From contig NZ_JNYZ01000025.1 of assembly GCF_000717335.1 (NCBI RefSeq), positions 62,001 through 126,000 on the forward strand: a stretch of 64,000 nucleotides of DNA, read 5' to 3'. The position numbers and the translations under genes are program-made. Below the pieces are notes generated by a model. The model did not search any database. It had not been told where the DNA came from and saw only the letters and a program-made list of their open reading frames with translations. How positions within the stretch are numbered: position 1 is the stretch's first letter; each line of letters starts with the position of its first letter. Below, piece by piece: positions 54,903 through 63,157 of this stretch. The stretch comes from Amycolatopsis jejuensis (lineage in GTDB: Bacteria > Actinomycetota > Actinomycetes > Mycobacteriales > Pseudonocardiaceae).

Positions 54903-55290
54903 GCTCGCGGTGAACCGACTCTACCGCACGACTTTCGGGCGCCTGCAAACGGGTGGTTTCCCTCGACTACCGCGCGTCTACCAGCGGATACGGAACGAAC
55001 AACCCCGAGCTAGCCCAGGCTGTCCCGGCCATGGGGCGCGTGCGCCCGGCTCCGACACCCGTGCGACGGTGCTATCGCACGGCGGCGGAACCGCGCAGTA
55101 TGTACGGGTGGCTCCCCACCGGGCGCCCGCTGAAGGCTGCGCGGCACGGACGGGACGAACCGGACGGACCACGGGGCAACCGGACTCGAACGGGTGATCT
55201 CGCGCGCACTCGCGACGGAACCGGCACCCCGGTGCGTCTCACTGTCGTCCTCGGTCGTCCGGGCCGGGAAGGGAGACGAAGGGTAGGACG
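54903..55290. other. 390-bp gap with a tRNA T-arm-like fragment
   Basis: No coding region is supported. On the minus strand at about 55170-55199, ACCCGTTCGAGTCCGGT followed by TGCCCC resembles the 3' end of a tRNA, with one mismatch in the T stem and no matching 5' half. The promoter and ribosome site of the ssgB-like gene lie at the right end. Confidence 0.45.
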
Positions 55291-55716
55291 ATGCGCAACG
55301 ATCACGTGACGCTCCGCTCGACGGCGGTCTTCGACCTGCTGGCGCCGCGGACCCCGGCGGTTCCGGTCAAGGTGGAGCTGCGCTACGACACCCGGGACCC
55401 GTATGCCGTCGTCGCCGCCTTCCGCACCGGCCGCGCTGGCTGGGTCGAATGGGTCTACGCGCGCGACCTGCTCGCCGACGGCCTGCTCGCCGACGCCGGT
55501 GACGGCGACGTGCGCATCCGCCCGTCGGTCGAGGACCCGGAATCGGTGCTGATCGAGCTCAACTCGCCGTCCGGGCACGCCATGTTCGAGGCGTCCGCGC
55601 AGGAGCTGGCCGACTTCCTCGACCGCACCTACGACGTCGTCCTGCCCGGCAACGAGCACCTGTGGGTCGACGTCGACGACGCGCTCACCCACCTGATTCC
55701 CCACGATCTCGCCTGA
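55291..55716 (+). CDS. ssgB: SsgA-family sporulation/cell-division protein (SsgB-like)
   Basis: A 141-residue SsgA-like protein. It has VPVKVELRYDTRDPYAVVAAFRTGRAGWVEWVYARDLLADGLLADAGDGDVRIRP, then VLIELNSPSGHAMFEASAQELADFLDRTYDVVLPGNE. SsgB directs FtsZ ring placement at sporulation septa in Streptomyces, and single-SALP genera keep the SsgB type. A GGTAGG site precedes ATG 55291. The gene lies next to a tRNA cluster. Confidence 0.92.
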   Translation: MRNDHVTLRSTAVFDLLAPRTPAVPVKVELRYDTRDPYAVVAAFRTGRAGWVEWVYARDLLADGLLADAGDGDVRIRPSVEDPESVLIELNSPSGHAMFEASAQELADFLDRTYDVVLPGNEHLWVDVDDALTHLIPHDLA

Positions 55717-55846
55717 ACGCGGCCGGGCGGGACACCCCGGTGCCACGGCGGTTGCGGCGGTCCGATATGGTTCTTCCACACCACGGCGACGGGGTGCGAG
55801 CCGGAATCGCAGGGTTCCGGGGCGCAGATTCCGGCCGATGGGCAGT

Positions 55847-55919
55847 GCGGACGTAGCGCAGCTGGTAGCGCATCACCTTGCCAAGGTGAGGGTCGCGGGT
55901 TCGAATCCCGTCGTCCGCT
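55847..55919 (+). tRNA. tRNA-Gly (anticodon GCC)
   Basis: Acceptor GCGGACG/CGTCCGC, D-arm TAGCGCAGCTGGTAGCGCA, anticodon stem TCACC/GGTGA with loop TTGCCAA, T-arm GCGGGTTCGAATCCCGT. Discriminator U, CCA not encoded. First gene of a Gly-Cys-Val cluster. Confidence 0.96.
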
Positions 55920-55941
55920 CGGAGGGCGCACCAGCCCGAGC

Positions 55942-56012
55942 GGTGGAGTGGCCGAGAGGCGAGGCAACGGCCTGCAAAGCCGTGTACACGGGTTCGAATC
56001 CCGTCTCCACCT
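55942..56012 (+). tRNA. tRNA-Cys (anticodon GCA)
   Basis: Acceptor GGTGGAG/CTCCACC, anticodon loop CTGCAAA, T-arm ACGGGTTCGAATCCCGT. Discriminator U as expected for cysteine. It is 22 bp after tRNA-Gly and 1 bp before tRNA-Val, so all three are processed from one transcript. Confidence 0.95.
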
Positions 56013-56013
56013 C

Positions 56014-56088
56014 GCGCGATTAGCTCAGCGGGAGAGCGCTTCCCTGACACGGAAGAGGTCACTGGTTCAATCCCAGTATCGCGCACCA
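56014..56088 (+). tRNA. tRNA-Val (anticodon GAC)
   Basis: Acceptor GCGCGAT/ATCGCGC, anticodon stem CTTCC/GGAAG with loop CTGACAC, T-arm ACTGGTTCAATCCCAGT. Discriminator A followed by an encoded CCA. The body is almost identical to the tRNA-Val(CAC) at 54831 apart from acceptor ends and anticodon arm. Last gene of the cluster. Confidence 0.96.
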
Positions 56089-56095
56089 GCATTCC

Positions 56096-56127
56096 CCCCG
56101 TTCCGGATCAGCCGGGCGGGGTTTTTT
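56096..56127 (+). terminator. Intrinsic terminator of the tRNA cluster
   Basis: CCCCG pairs with CGGGG, with an inner CCGG/CCGG helix, followed by TTTTTT. It is one of the few classical U-tract terminators in this window and lies directly behind tRNA-Val. Confidence 0.85.
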
Positions 56128-56185
56128 CGTGCTGTCGTACCGCTCCGGCCGGAACCGCTGGGGTCCCGGCCGGACTCCTCGAACG

Positions 56186-57190
56186 TCAGCCCAGGGCTTT
56201 CAGCCGCGGCAGCACGTCCTCCGCGAACTGCGTCAGATACCGCTCCTGGTCGTGGCCGGGGCCGTGGAACACCAGGTGGTTCAGGCCCGCGTCGAGATAC
56301 GGCTTGATCTGCGCGACCGCCTCGTCCGGGTCCGACGCCACGATCCACCGCTTCGCGACCTGCTCGATCGGCAGCTCGTCGGCGAGCCGCTCCATCTCCT
56401 CCGCCGACGACACGGTGTGCTTCTGCTCCGCAGTCAGCGAAAGCGGCGCCCAGAACCGCGTGTTCTCCAGCGCCTGCGCGGCATTCCGGTCGTACGACAT
56501 CTTGATCTCGATCATCCGGTCGATCCCGGCGACGTCCCGCTCCGCCGCGGCCGCGCCCTCGGCCACCGCGGGCATGAGCTTTTCGGTGTAGAGATCCATG
56601 CCCTTGCCCGAGGTGCAGATGAACCCGTCCCCCGCGCGGCCGGCGTACTTCGCCACCACCGGGCCGCCCGCGGCGACGTACACCGGCACCGGACGCTCCG
56701 GCCGGTCGTAGATCTTCGCGTTCACCAGCTGGTAGTAGTCGCCGTCGAAGTCGACGTTGTCGCTGGTCCACAGCTCGCGCATGAGCCGGATCGACTCGCG
56801 CAGCCGCGCGAACCGCTCCTTGAACTCCGGCCATTCGCGCCCGGACACGGCGATCTCGTTCAGCGCCTCCCCGGTGCCCGCACCGAGGATCACCCGGTCG
56901 CCCGACAGCAGCGCCATCGTGGCGAACGCCTGCGCGATCACCGCCGGGTTGTACCGGAACGTCGGCGTGAGCACACTGGTCCCGATCAGCACGCGGCTGG
57001 TCCGCTCCGCCACCGCGGGCATCCACGCGAGCGCCCACGGGGCATGCCCGCCCTGTGCCCGCCACGGCAGGAAGTGATCCGACACCCACACCGAGTCCAG
57101 CCCCAGCTCCTCGGCCCGCACCGCGAAGTCCACCAGCTCGCGAGGCCCGAACTGCTCCGCCGACGCCTTGTACCCGACCTTCAGCTCCAC
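56186..57190 (-). CDS. fgd: F420-dependent glucose-6-phosphate dehydrogenase
   Basis: A 334-residue luciferase-like (LLM) TIM barrel, close to M. tuberculosis FGD1. It has [105 protein letters not shown] and [15 protein letters not shown]. It reduces coenzyme F420 with glucose 6-phosphate in the cytosol, supplying F420H2. The GTG at 57190 gives the FGD1 N-terminus; an upstream ATG at 57244 is not favoured. Confidence 0.96.
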   Translation of the reverse strand: MELKVGYKASAEQFGPRELVDFAVRAEELGLDSVWVSDHFLPWRAQGGHAPWALAWMPAVAERTSRVLIGTSVLTPTFRYNPAVIAQAFATMALLSGDRVILGAGTGEALNEIAVSGREWPEFKERFARLRESIRLMRELWTSDNVDFDGDYYQLVNAKIYDRPERPVPVYVAAGGPVVAKYAGRAGDGFICTSGKGMDLYTEKLMPAVAEGAAAAERDVAGIDRMIEIKMSYDRNAAQALENTRFWAPLSLTAEQKHTVSSAEEMERLADELPIEQVAKRWIVASDPDEAVAQIKPYLDAGLNHLVFHGPGHDQERYLTQFAEDVLPRLKALG

Positions 57191-57286
57191 AATCGCCCTT
57201 CCCCGTCCGCACCGAGGCCACGCAGGATTCCGTGGCGTCCCCACCGTACCCGGGGACGTTCCGCCCGGCCGCGGGCGTGGCGGCGG

Positions 57287-58744
57287 TCACTGATGGGTGG
57301 CGTTCATCAGCGCCAGCCCGCCCGCCTGGCACCCGGGTCCCTTCCCGGTGCCGCCGGACCACGACCGCGAATACTGGTCGAAGTCGTTGCGGGAGCGGGC
57401 ATACGCCGAATCCGCCTGCCGGACGAGGAAGTCCCGGTAGGGCGCGCCGGACACCGCGGCGTCCAATTCGGACAGGCCACGGACGAGCCCGGCCTTGAAG
57501 AACGAGCCGTCGTCGGTGCAGCTGGAGCTCTCGCCGGGATCCCCCACGATGCCGTCGCTGCCGGTGAAATAGGACCCGGTGCGCGTCGTGGCGTCGGCGA
57601 TCGAGCGGGCCGTGGTGATCAGGCCCTGGTCACCGTTCACCCGCGACAGTGCGATGAGCGCGGAGACGAGCACACCCTGGTTGTAGGTGTAGCGCTTGCC
57701 GACCGCGGCGCAGCTGGAACCGTCGACGCCGTCGATCACCAGGCCGTCGGAACCGATCAATCCCTTGCTGCGGAACCATTCCCAGCCCTGCTGCGCCCGT
57801 GTGCGGTAGGTGGCGCTGCCGGTGCGGTCGGCGAGGGTGGCGTTGACCTGGAGGTACAGGCTGTTGGAGATGGATGCCTTGTACGGCTGGCCTTCCTGCC
57901 ATCGGATGCCGCCGCCGCAGTCGCCGGTCCAGAAGGTCTGCATGTGCTCGGCTTCGGCTTTCGCGGTGTCGAGGTAGCGCTGCTGGCCGGTGCGGTCGTA
58001 GGCGTCGAGCCACGCCATGGCCCACCAGCCGGTGTCGTCGGAGAACTCGTTGCGGAACTGGCCGCGGCCGGCGTTGACGTTCTTGTCGTAGGTCGTCGCG
58101 ATGGCGTACTCGTAGCTGCCCATCCCGGTGACGACGGCGTCGCGGATCACCCCCGACAACGACACGGCGCTCCCCCATCCGCTGCTGCTGCGGAAGTATC
58201 CGGTGCCGTTGTCGTAAGTCGCCATCATGGCGGTGGCCGCAGCTTGCGCGCGGTTCGCGGCGTTCCAGCGGGTGCGGGCCCAAGGGGTACAGGCGATCCG
58301 GCCGGTGTCGACGGCACTGCCACACGCGCGGAGGGCGCCGACGCCGCGGTTGTTCCAGTCGTCGTTGTTGTACATCTGGGTGCGCCAGGCGCCGATCCCC
58401 GACGGCGCCTTGGTGAGCCCGAGCTGGGAACCGCCGGTCCAGCTTGAACCGGCGTCGAAGGACCGGTCGAGCCAGACACTGTCGCCCGGCTTCACGTGGT
58501 CGATCGCGGCCCAGCCCATGGGATCGTTGTCGGCGAAGTGGAGCTGGAGGACGCGGTCGTCGAGCGGCGTGGTGACCGCGATCCGGTCGCCCGTGGCTTG
58601 ATCGGCGGCCCGGTTGTCGCAGTATTTGTTGCACACCACGGTGTTGTCGGCAGCCGTGTGCGGCGTGGTCGGTTCCCCCGACGGCGGACCGGCGGCGAGG
58701 AGCGCCGACATCGTTGTCGCCACGACCGTGAGCATGACCCGCAT
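57287..58744 (-). CDS. Secreted glycoside hydrolase family 76 (alpha-1,6-mannanase-like)
   Basis: A 485-residue protein with a signal peptide (MRVMLTVVATTMSALLAAG), cysteine pair CNKYCDN in an N-terminal segment, and a GH76 alpha/alpha barrel. The catalytic Asp pair is at about residues 236-237 in NEFSDDTGWWAMAWLDAYD. Other signatures are GGGIRWQ and RYTYNQGVLVSALIAL. GH76 enzymes cleave or transglycosylate alpha-1,6-mannan, so fungal mannan or the cell's own mannan-containing lipoglycans are possible substrates. Monocistronic. Confidence 0.93.
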   Translation of the reverse strand: MRVMLTVVATTMSALLAAGPPSGEPTTPHTAADNTVVCNKYCDNRAADQATGDRIAVTTPLDDRVLQLHFADNDPMGWAAIDHVKPGDSVWLDRSFDAGSSWTGGSQLGLTKAPSGIGAWRTQMYNNDDWNNRGVGALRACGSAVDTGRIACTPWARTRWNAANRAQAAATAMMATYDNGTGYFRSSSGWGSAVSLSGVIRDAVVTGMGSYEYAIATTYDKNVNAGRGQFRNEFSDDTGWWAMAWLDAYDRTGQQRYLDTAKAEAEHMQTFWTGDCGGGIRWQEGQPYKASISNSLYLQVNATLADRTGSATYRTRAQQGWEWFRSKGLIGSDGLVIDGVDGSSCAAVGKRYTYNQGVLVSALIALSRVNGDQGLITTARSIADATTRTGSYFTGSDGIVGDPGESSSCTDDGSFFKAGLVRGLSELDAAVSGAPYRDFLVRQADSAYARSRNDFDQYSRSWSGGTGKGPGCQAGGLALMNATHQ

Positions 58745-58888
58745 CGCTGCCTCCTCGGCCCCCGCCCCACGATGAAGATCACGCCTGCCCGGCCGTTGGT
58801 CAACGGAATGACAAAGACCTGACCGGAAAATGCAGCGGAACGGCGCAACAGCCGGGCCGTGGGGGTGCCCGCGGCCCGGCTGGCGGAG

Positions 58889-59254
58889 TTACCGGTTCTC
58901 CAGATCCTCGAACTCCACGACCTGCCGCACCTCGACCTCGATCTCGTCGAACAGCTCCGCGTACTGGCTCGCGTATTCGACCGCCTGGGCCCGGTTGTCG
59001 GCGTTGACGAGCGCGAACCCGCCGATGACCTCCTTGGCCTCGGTGAAGGGCCCGTCGGTGGCGGTGGGGCGCGCCCCGCGGGGCTTGCGGACGATCGCGC
59101 CTTTCGACGAGTCGTGGACGCCCTCGGCGGTGATCAGGATGCCGCGCTCGGTCCAGTCCTGGATGAAGGCGCCCATCTTCTCGATGAATTCGGGGGACGG
59201 GTTCCAGGCGCCGGGTGCGTTCTCGTCGAGCCGGTGCATCATCAGGAATCGCAT
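58889..59254 (-). CDS. YciI-family (DGPF) protein
   Basis: A 121-residue ferredoxin-like fold protein: MRFLMMHRLDENAPGAWNPSPEFIEKMGAFIQDWTERGILITAEGVHDSSKGAIVR...DGPFTEAKEVIGGFALVNADNRAQAVEYASQY. The DGPF motif names the group, often encoded near ECF sigma factors in actinobacteria; none is visible here. GAGGAG precedes the ATG at 59254. Confidence 0.9.
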   Translation of the reverse strand: MRFLMMHRLDENAPGAWNPSPEFIEKMGAFIQDWTERGILITAEGVHDSSKGAIVRKPRGARPTATDGPFTEAKEVIGGFALVNADNRAQAVEYASQYAELFDEIEVEVRQVVEFEDLENR

Positions 59255-59364
59255 GACCGCTCCTCGGGTCAGGGCTGGGGCCCGGTTCGGTCCCGGGCAC
59301 GTCGGCCAGCCGTCACATCCTCGTCGAACGGAACGGGCGGGCATCGACATCCGGCCGCATTGCT

Positions 59365-60741
59365 TCAGCACCGATGCGAGGGGGACTTTCGCGGCCGCGC
59401 CGCACAGGCCCCGACGCCCGCAGCCACCGTCACGGACGTCACCGCCACCCCGGCAACCGGACTGCCCATCAACACAAGCCCAGCGAGAAACGCCGACCCG
59501 GCGACGAACAGTACGGCCATCCGCAGCGCAGGCGCCCAGGCAACGACGAAATCCGCAGCACGCTCGGCCCAGGAGTCACGAGTGTCCGGCTTCCGATGCC
59601 GACCACGCCGCCGCCGCGCAAGCACCCGCGACGCGGAGGCGATCATCTCCTCCCGCGTAGCCACCCTGCGCGGCGGCCGAACCCCAGGCTCCCAATCGAC
59701 GACGACCCGGACCCGGTGGTTGCTTCCGGGTCGAGGCTGGTCTGGGGGTGTGGTGGTTGCGGGAAAGGATTCCTTGGGCAGCTCGCCCCGGTGACGGAGG
59801 TCGGCGGCCTTGGGCAGGTCGGTGTCGCGGGGCAGATCGGCGCGCTTAGGCCGACCGGGCCCGGTCGGCAAGGCGGCGGCTATCGGCAGATCAGTCCCAC
59901 AGGGCGGATCGGCGCGCTCAAGCTGACCGGCCCCGGTCGGCAAGGCGGCAGCCTTGGGCAGGTCGGTGTCGCGGGGCAGATCGGCGCCCTCAAGCAGACC
60001 GGCCCCAGTCGATGGGTCAGCACCCTCGGGCAGATCAGTCCGGCGGGACCAATCCGGCCCGTGTGGCAGATCGGCAGCCACGGGGCGGTCGGTCTCGCGC
60101 GGCGGACCGGCCCCGCCCGGTCGGTCCTTCCCCTTGAGCAGGTCAGGCCTGCTCGGCAGACCGGCCCGGCGAACGGCGGCGCCCTTGAGCACGTCGGCCT
60201 CGCTCGACTTGCCGCCGCTCGGCGGGTTGAGGGCGTTCGGCTCGTTCAGGGCGTTCGGCTCGTTCAGGGCGTTCGGCTCGTTCAGGGCGTTCGGCTCGTT
60301 CGGTGCGGTCGGGGGCTCGGTGTCGGTCCAAGCCTTGGGGTCGCTCGGGGAGGTGGCCTTGCCCGGAGACTGGCCCTGGTGCGGGCAGCCGACGTCGTCC
60401 GAGTGGCTCGGCCCGTTCGGGGTGCCGGTCTCGTCTGCCGGATCCGCAGGTCCGGAGCCGTCCTGGCGGTGTGGCTCGTTCGGCTGGACCGCTGGGCTCG
60501 CTTGCCCGGGCAGGGCTTCCTCGCTGGGCTCGCCTGCGCGGGCCGGACCGGCGGCGCGGCCCGCCGGGGCGGCCTGGGCTTGCCTGACCGCCCCGTTCGG
60601 CTGTTCGGCCTGCGCGGCCTGGTCCGACTGGTCCGCGAGGCAGGAAGCTACCGTCACGAGGTCGTCTTCCCTCTCTCTTCCGGCCGGCAGACCGGCCCGA
60701 TCGCTGCCCGCGGGGCCTCGGCCGCCCCGGATGCGCCTCAT
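59365..60741 (-). CDS. Repeat-rich protein with C-terminal membrane helices, unknown function
   Basis: A 458-residue open frame. Residues 1-370 are low-complexity: Ala/Pro/Gln-rich, then four NEPNAL hexapeptides (18-bp units at 60231-60302), then three or more diverged units of about 26 residues with ADLPRDTDLPKAA as core. The C-terminus is globular-looking: a basic segment (MIASASRVLARRRRGRHRKPDT) followed by two membrane helices (ALRMAVLFVAGSAFLAGLVLMG and VAGVAVTSVTVAAGVGACA). A GTG near residue 29 with an AGAGAGGGAAG ribosome site is an alternative start. No family recognised. Confidence 0.65.
   Translation of the reverse strand: MRRIRGGRGPAGSDRAGLPAGREREDDLVTVASCLADQSDQAAQAEQPNGAVRQAQAAPAGRAAGPARAGEPSEEALPGQASPAVQPNEPHRQDGSGPADPADETGTPNGPSHSDDVGCPHQGQSPGKATSPSDPKAWTDTEPPTAPNEPNALNEPNALNEPNALNEPNALNPPSGGKSSEADVLKGAAVRRAGLPSRPDLLKGKDRPGGAGPPRETDRPVAADLPHGPDWSRRTDLPEGADPSTGAGLLEGADLPRDTDLPKAAALPTGAGQLERADPPCGTDLPIAAALPTGPGRPKRADLPRDTDLPKAADLRHRGELPKESFPATTTPPDQPRPGSNHRVRVVVDWEPGVRPPRRVATREEMIASASRVLARRRRGRHRKPDTRDSWAERAADFVVAWAPALRMAVLFVAGSAFLAGLVLMGSPVAGVAVTSVTVAAGVGACAARPRKSPSHRC
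59800..60080 (-). repeat. Diverged repeats of about 78 bp in the repeat-rich gene
   Basis: Units containing GACACCGACCTGCCCAAGG or close variants (coding TDLPKAA) recur every 70-90 bp on the minus strand. Confidence 0.55.
60231..60302 (-). repeat. Four tandem 18-bp units (NEPNAL)
   Basis: GGGCGTTCGGCTCGTTCA is repeated four times head to tail on the plus strand, with only the last base of the final unit changed. The near-identity points to recent slippage expansion, and the copy number may vary between strains. Confidence 0.9.
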
Positions 60742-61756
60742 CTTGGCGAAGACCGTGCGTTACCGCGCAGTAGTACTGGCAGTGTCGCGGTGAACGGTAT
60801 TCCACCGTCGCCCAGCGGTTCGAGTGACGCCGTCCACTACTCCCCGCAACCACCTCCGCGGACGCTTTTGTCCGGTTCCCCCGCCACCCGCCCCAGCGTG
60901 AAATGTCGGGCGAATATGGGCGCGCACCTGCACTGGCTCGGGAATATGCACGTTCATCCGCACAATCGGAGCGACGGGTTGTCCGGCGATCATGACGGGG
61001 ACCTTCATCCAGAGCACTGCACGGAGCGTCATGGTGGGCCGTGACGATGAGGAGTCTAGTGTCACCCAAAAGGGTGATACGGAGAGTCAGCGGGACTTCG
61101 CGAATCGGCCGGTCCACGCCAGCCGTCCGCTCCGCCGGCAGCCACTCCGACAGCCATCCACTCCGCCAGCTGTCCAACGCCTCGAACCGCCCACGCCGCA
61201 ACCCATCGACCTCGCGACTCGACCACCGTGACCCGGTCCCTCCGCGACTCGACTGCCCCGCGACCCGATCACTCCGCAATCAGACCGCCCCCGGTCGGAC
61301 TGGCTCGCCGTCAGACCGCCTCAGGCCGGACTGCCTCGTGGTCAGACCGCTTCAGGTCGGACTGCTCGTGGCCGGGCCGCCGTCGGCCGGACCGCCTCAT
61401 GACCGGACCATCGCCGATCGGACTACCTCGTGGTCGGACCGCATCGCAACCAGACCTCTGCAGGTCGGACCGTCTCGCAACCGGAGCGACTCAGCCGGAC
61501 CCGTCTCGCAACCGGAACGGCGTCGCAAGCGGGCCGTCTCCCGCCGGACCGCCTCGCGGGCGGACCTGCCTCGCGGTCAGACCACCTCGTGGCCGAGCTC
61601 GAAACGAGACGAACCATCGCACTCGGCATGCCCACGAACGTCACCACCAGAGCACGCCAGCGCGAAACGTCAGCACCAGAGCGGAACAACACCGCCACCC
61701 CTCAGTCCCACCCACAGTCGGCCTTGCCGCCGCGTCCCACCACCGGCTAGCGTCGC
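60742..61756. other. 1-kb gap holding a 31-bp tandem array
   Basis: No gene is supported, although several frames stay open because of GC bias. It includes the upstream region of the repeat-rich gene and, from about 61263, a degenerate 31-bp repeat array. No terminator or RNA gene is recognised. Confidence 0.55.
61263..61525. repeat. Degenerate 31-bp tandem repeat array
   Basis: Unit starts at 61294, 61325, 61356, 61386 and 61417 are 30-31 bp apart. The consensus begins GCCGGACTGCCTCGTGGTCA and ends GACCGCCTCAG. Weaker units extend to the left (61263) and right (61464, 61494). The period is not a multiple of three, so the array is not shaped by one reading frame. Confidence 0.75.
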
Positions 61757-61775
61757 TAAAGTAAGCCTCACCTAA
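61757..61775. promoter_or_regulatory. IdeR/DtxR iron box
   Basis: TAAAGTAAGCCTCACCTAA fits the 19-bp DtxR/IdeR consensus TWAGGTWAGSCTWACCTWA at nearly every position (differing at position 4 and the central W). It ends 16 bp before the start of the siderophore-interacting protein gene, a position that would block transcription when iron is plentiful. Confidence 0.82.
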
Positions 61776-61791
61776 TCCCCACGGGAAGACC

Positions 61792-62589
61792 ATGCCGACC
61801 ATTCCCCAGCGCCGCACGCCCGACAGCAGGCGGTTGCTTCGCGCGACCGTTCTCCGGGCCGAGCGGACGTCCACGCATTTCGTGACCCTCACCGTCGGCG
61901 GAGAGGACCTCACCGGGTTCGTCCCGCTCGGGTTCGATCAGTGGTGCCGCTTGTTCTTTCCCCGCGAAGGGCAGCGCGCGCTGCGGCTGCCGACTGCCTC
62001 CGGGAGCCGCTGGCTCGCCCAGCACATGCTGATGGGGCCGGCCACCCGGCCGTGGGTGCGGAATTACACGATCCGCGCGTGGCGGCCGGGCGAGGTCGAC
62101 GTCGAGTTCGCTGTCCACGGCGACGGCGGGCCCGCGTCGCAGTTCGCGCAGCGGGCCGAGCCGGGTGACGAGGTCGGGATCCTCGACGAGGGGATCACGT
62201 TCCTGCCGAACCCCGGTGCGACGCAGCTTCTCCTGGCCGACGAGAGTGCAATCCCGGCTGCGCTGGCGATTCTCGACTCGTCACCGGCCGATCTCCGCGC
62301 CACCGTGCTGCTCGAGGTCGGCGCGCAGGACGACGTCCGGGCCGTCGACGCACCGCTCGGCGCCGATGTCCACTGGCTGGTCCGCAAGGACGACCGTCTC
62401 CCCGGGCGGCTCGCGCTCGACACCCTCGCCCAGCTCGACCTCACCGAGCCACCCGGCTACACCTGGGTCGCCGGCGAAAGCGGTCTCGCCACCGGTACGC
62501 GGCGGTTCCTCACGCGGGAGCGCGGCGTGCCGAAGCAGGCGATCGCGTTTCAGGGCTACTGGAAACACGGGCGCGCGTCGCTGGGGTGA
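61792..62589 (+). CDS. Siderophore-interacting protein (FAD-dependent ferric-siderophore reductase)
   Basis: A 265-residue SIP-family flavoprotein. The FAD domain carries RPWVRNYTIRAWRPGEVDVEFAVHGDGGPASQFAQRAEPGDEVGI (the R-x-Y-T/S flavin motif). The C-terminal domain includes LLLADESAIPAALAIL, TVLLEVG and the tail YTWVAGESGLATGTRRFL...AFQGYWKHGRA. It reduces ferric siderophores in the cytosol to release iron. The iron box upstream predicts IdeR repression. No siderophore synthesis or uptake genes are adjacent. Confidence 0.95.
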   Translation: MPTIPQRRTPDSRRLLRATVLRAERTSTHFVTLTVGGEDLTGFVPLGFDQWCRLFFPREGQRALRLPTASGSRWLAQHMLMGPATRPWVRNYTIRAWRPGEVDVEFAVHGDGGPASQFAQRAEPGDEVGILDEGITFLPNPGATQLLLADESAIPAALAILDSSPADLRATVLLEVGAQDDVRAVDAPLGADVHWLVRKDDRLPGRLALDTLAQLDLTEPPGYTWVAGESGLATGTRRFLTRERGVPKQAIAFQGYWKHGRASLG

Positions 62590-62590
62590 G

Positions 62591-63091
62591 TCAGAACAGC
62601 CGTCCGGCATCCTCGGCCGGTGGATCTTCCAGGTGCAGCAGAAACCGCTTCCGGTCGACCCCGCCCGCGTACCCGGTCAAGCCGCCGCCACTGCCGACCA
62701 CCCGATGGCACGGCACGACGATGCTGATCGGGTTCCAGCCGTTCGCGTTTCCGACGGCCTGCGCCGCGCCCGGATCGCCCAGTTCGGCGGCAAGGTCGCC
62801 GTAGGTACGCGTCTCGCCGTACGGGATGCGGGTCAGCAGCTGCCATACGCGCTGTTCGAACGCGGAGCCGCGCAGGTCGAGCTCGAGGTCGAACGTCCGC
62901 CGCTGCCCGGTGAAGTACTCGCCGAGCTGGCGGATCGCGCCGGCGAAAGCGGCGTCGGCGCGGGGGCCGAAGTCGGGGAACCGCGGGGTCCGGCTGTGCC
63001 CGTCGAAGTAGATGCCGACGAGCGCGCTGCCGTCGGCGACGAGGGTGAGGTCGCCGATCGGCGACGCGGCGACGGTGTGCCGGAATGCCAT
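62591..63091 (-). CDS. ogt: Methylated-DNA--protein-cysteine methyltransferase
   Basis: A 166-residue suicide DNA-repair protein that removes alkyl groups from O6-alkylguanine. The acceptor cysteine is Cys128 in ISIVVPCHRVVG, after the recognition helix TYGDLAAELGDPGAAQAVGNANGWNP. The position usually occupied by the arginine finger (RAVG) is Gln111. GGAGGACAG precedes ATG 63091. It converges with the siderophore gene (stops 2 bp apart) and diverges from the RraA-like gene. Confidence 0.95.
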   Translation of the reverse strand: MAFRHTVAASPIGDLTLVADGSALVGIYFDGHSRTPRFPDFGPRADAAFAGAIRQLGEYFTGQRRTFDLELDLRGSAFEQRVWQLLTRIPYGETRTYGDLAAELGDPGAAQAVGNANGWNPISIVVPCHRVVGSGGGLTGYAGGVDRKRFLLHLEDPPAEDAGRLF

Positions 63092-63157
63092 CTGTCCTCC
63101 GTGATCGGTGCCACGGAACGGTATCCGGCCGCGCCGGGCGTGACAGCATCGCCGTCC

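Noticed and set aside
55072..55779. A 235-codon minus-strand frame opposite the ssgB-like gene
   Set aside because: It lacks coding-type third positions; the SsgA-family frame on the plus strand is clear.
61263..61525. CRISPR array
   Set aside because: The 31-bp units are contiguous and degenerate with no unique spacers, and no cas genes are in the window.
61041..61775. Overlapping open frames over the 31-bp repeat array
   Set aside because: All three plus frames stay open because of GC bias and repeats; no start context or conserved motif, and the period is not a codon multiple.
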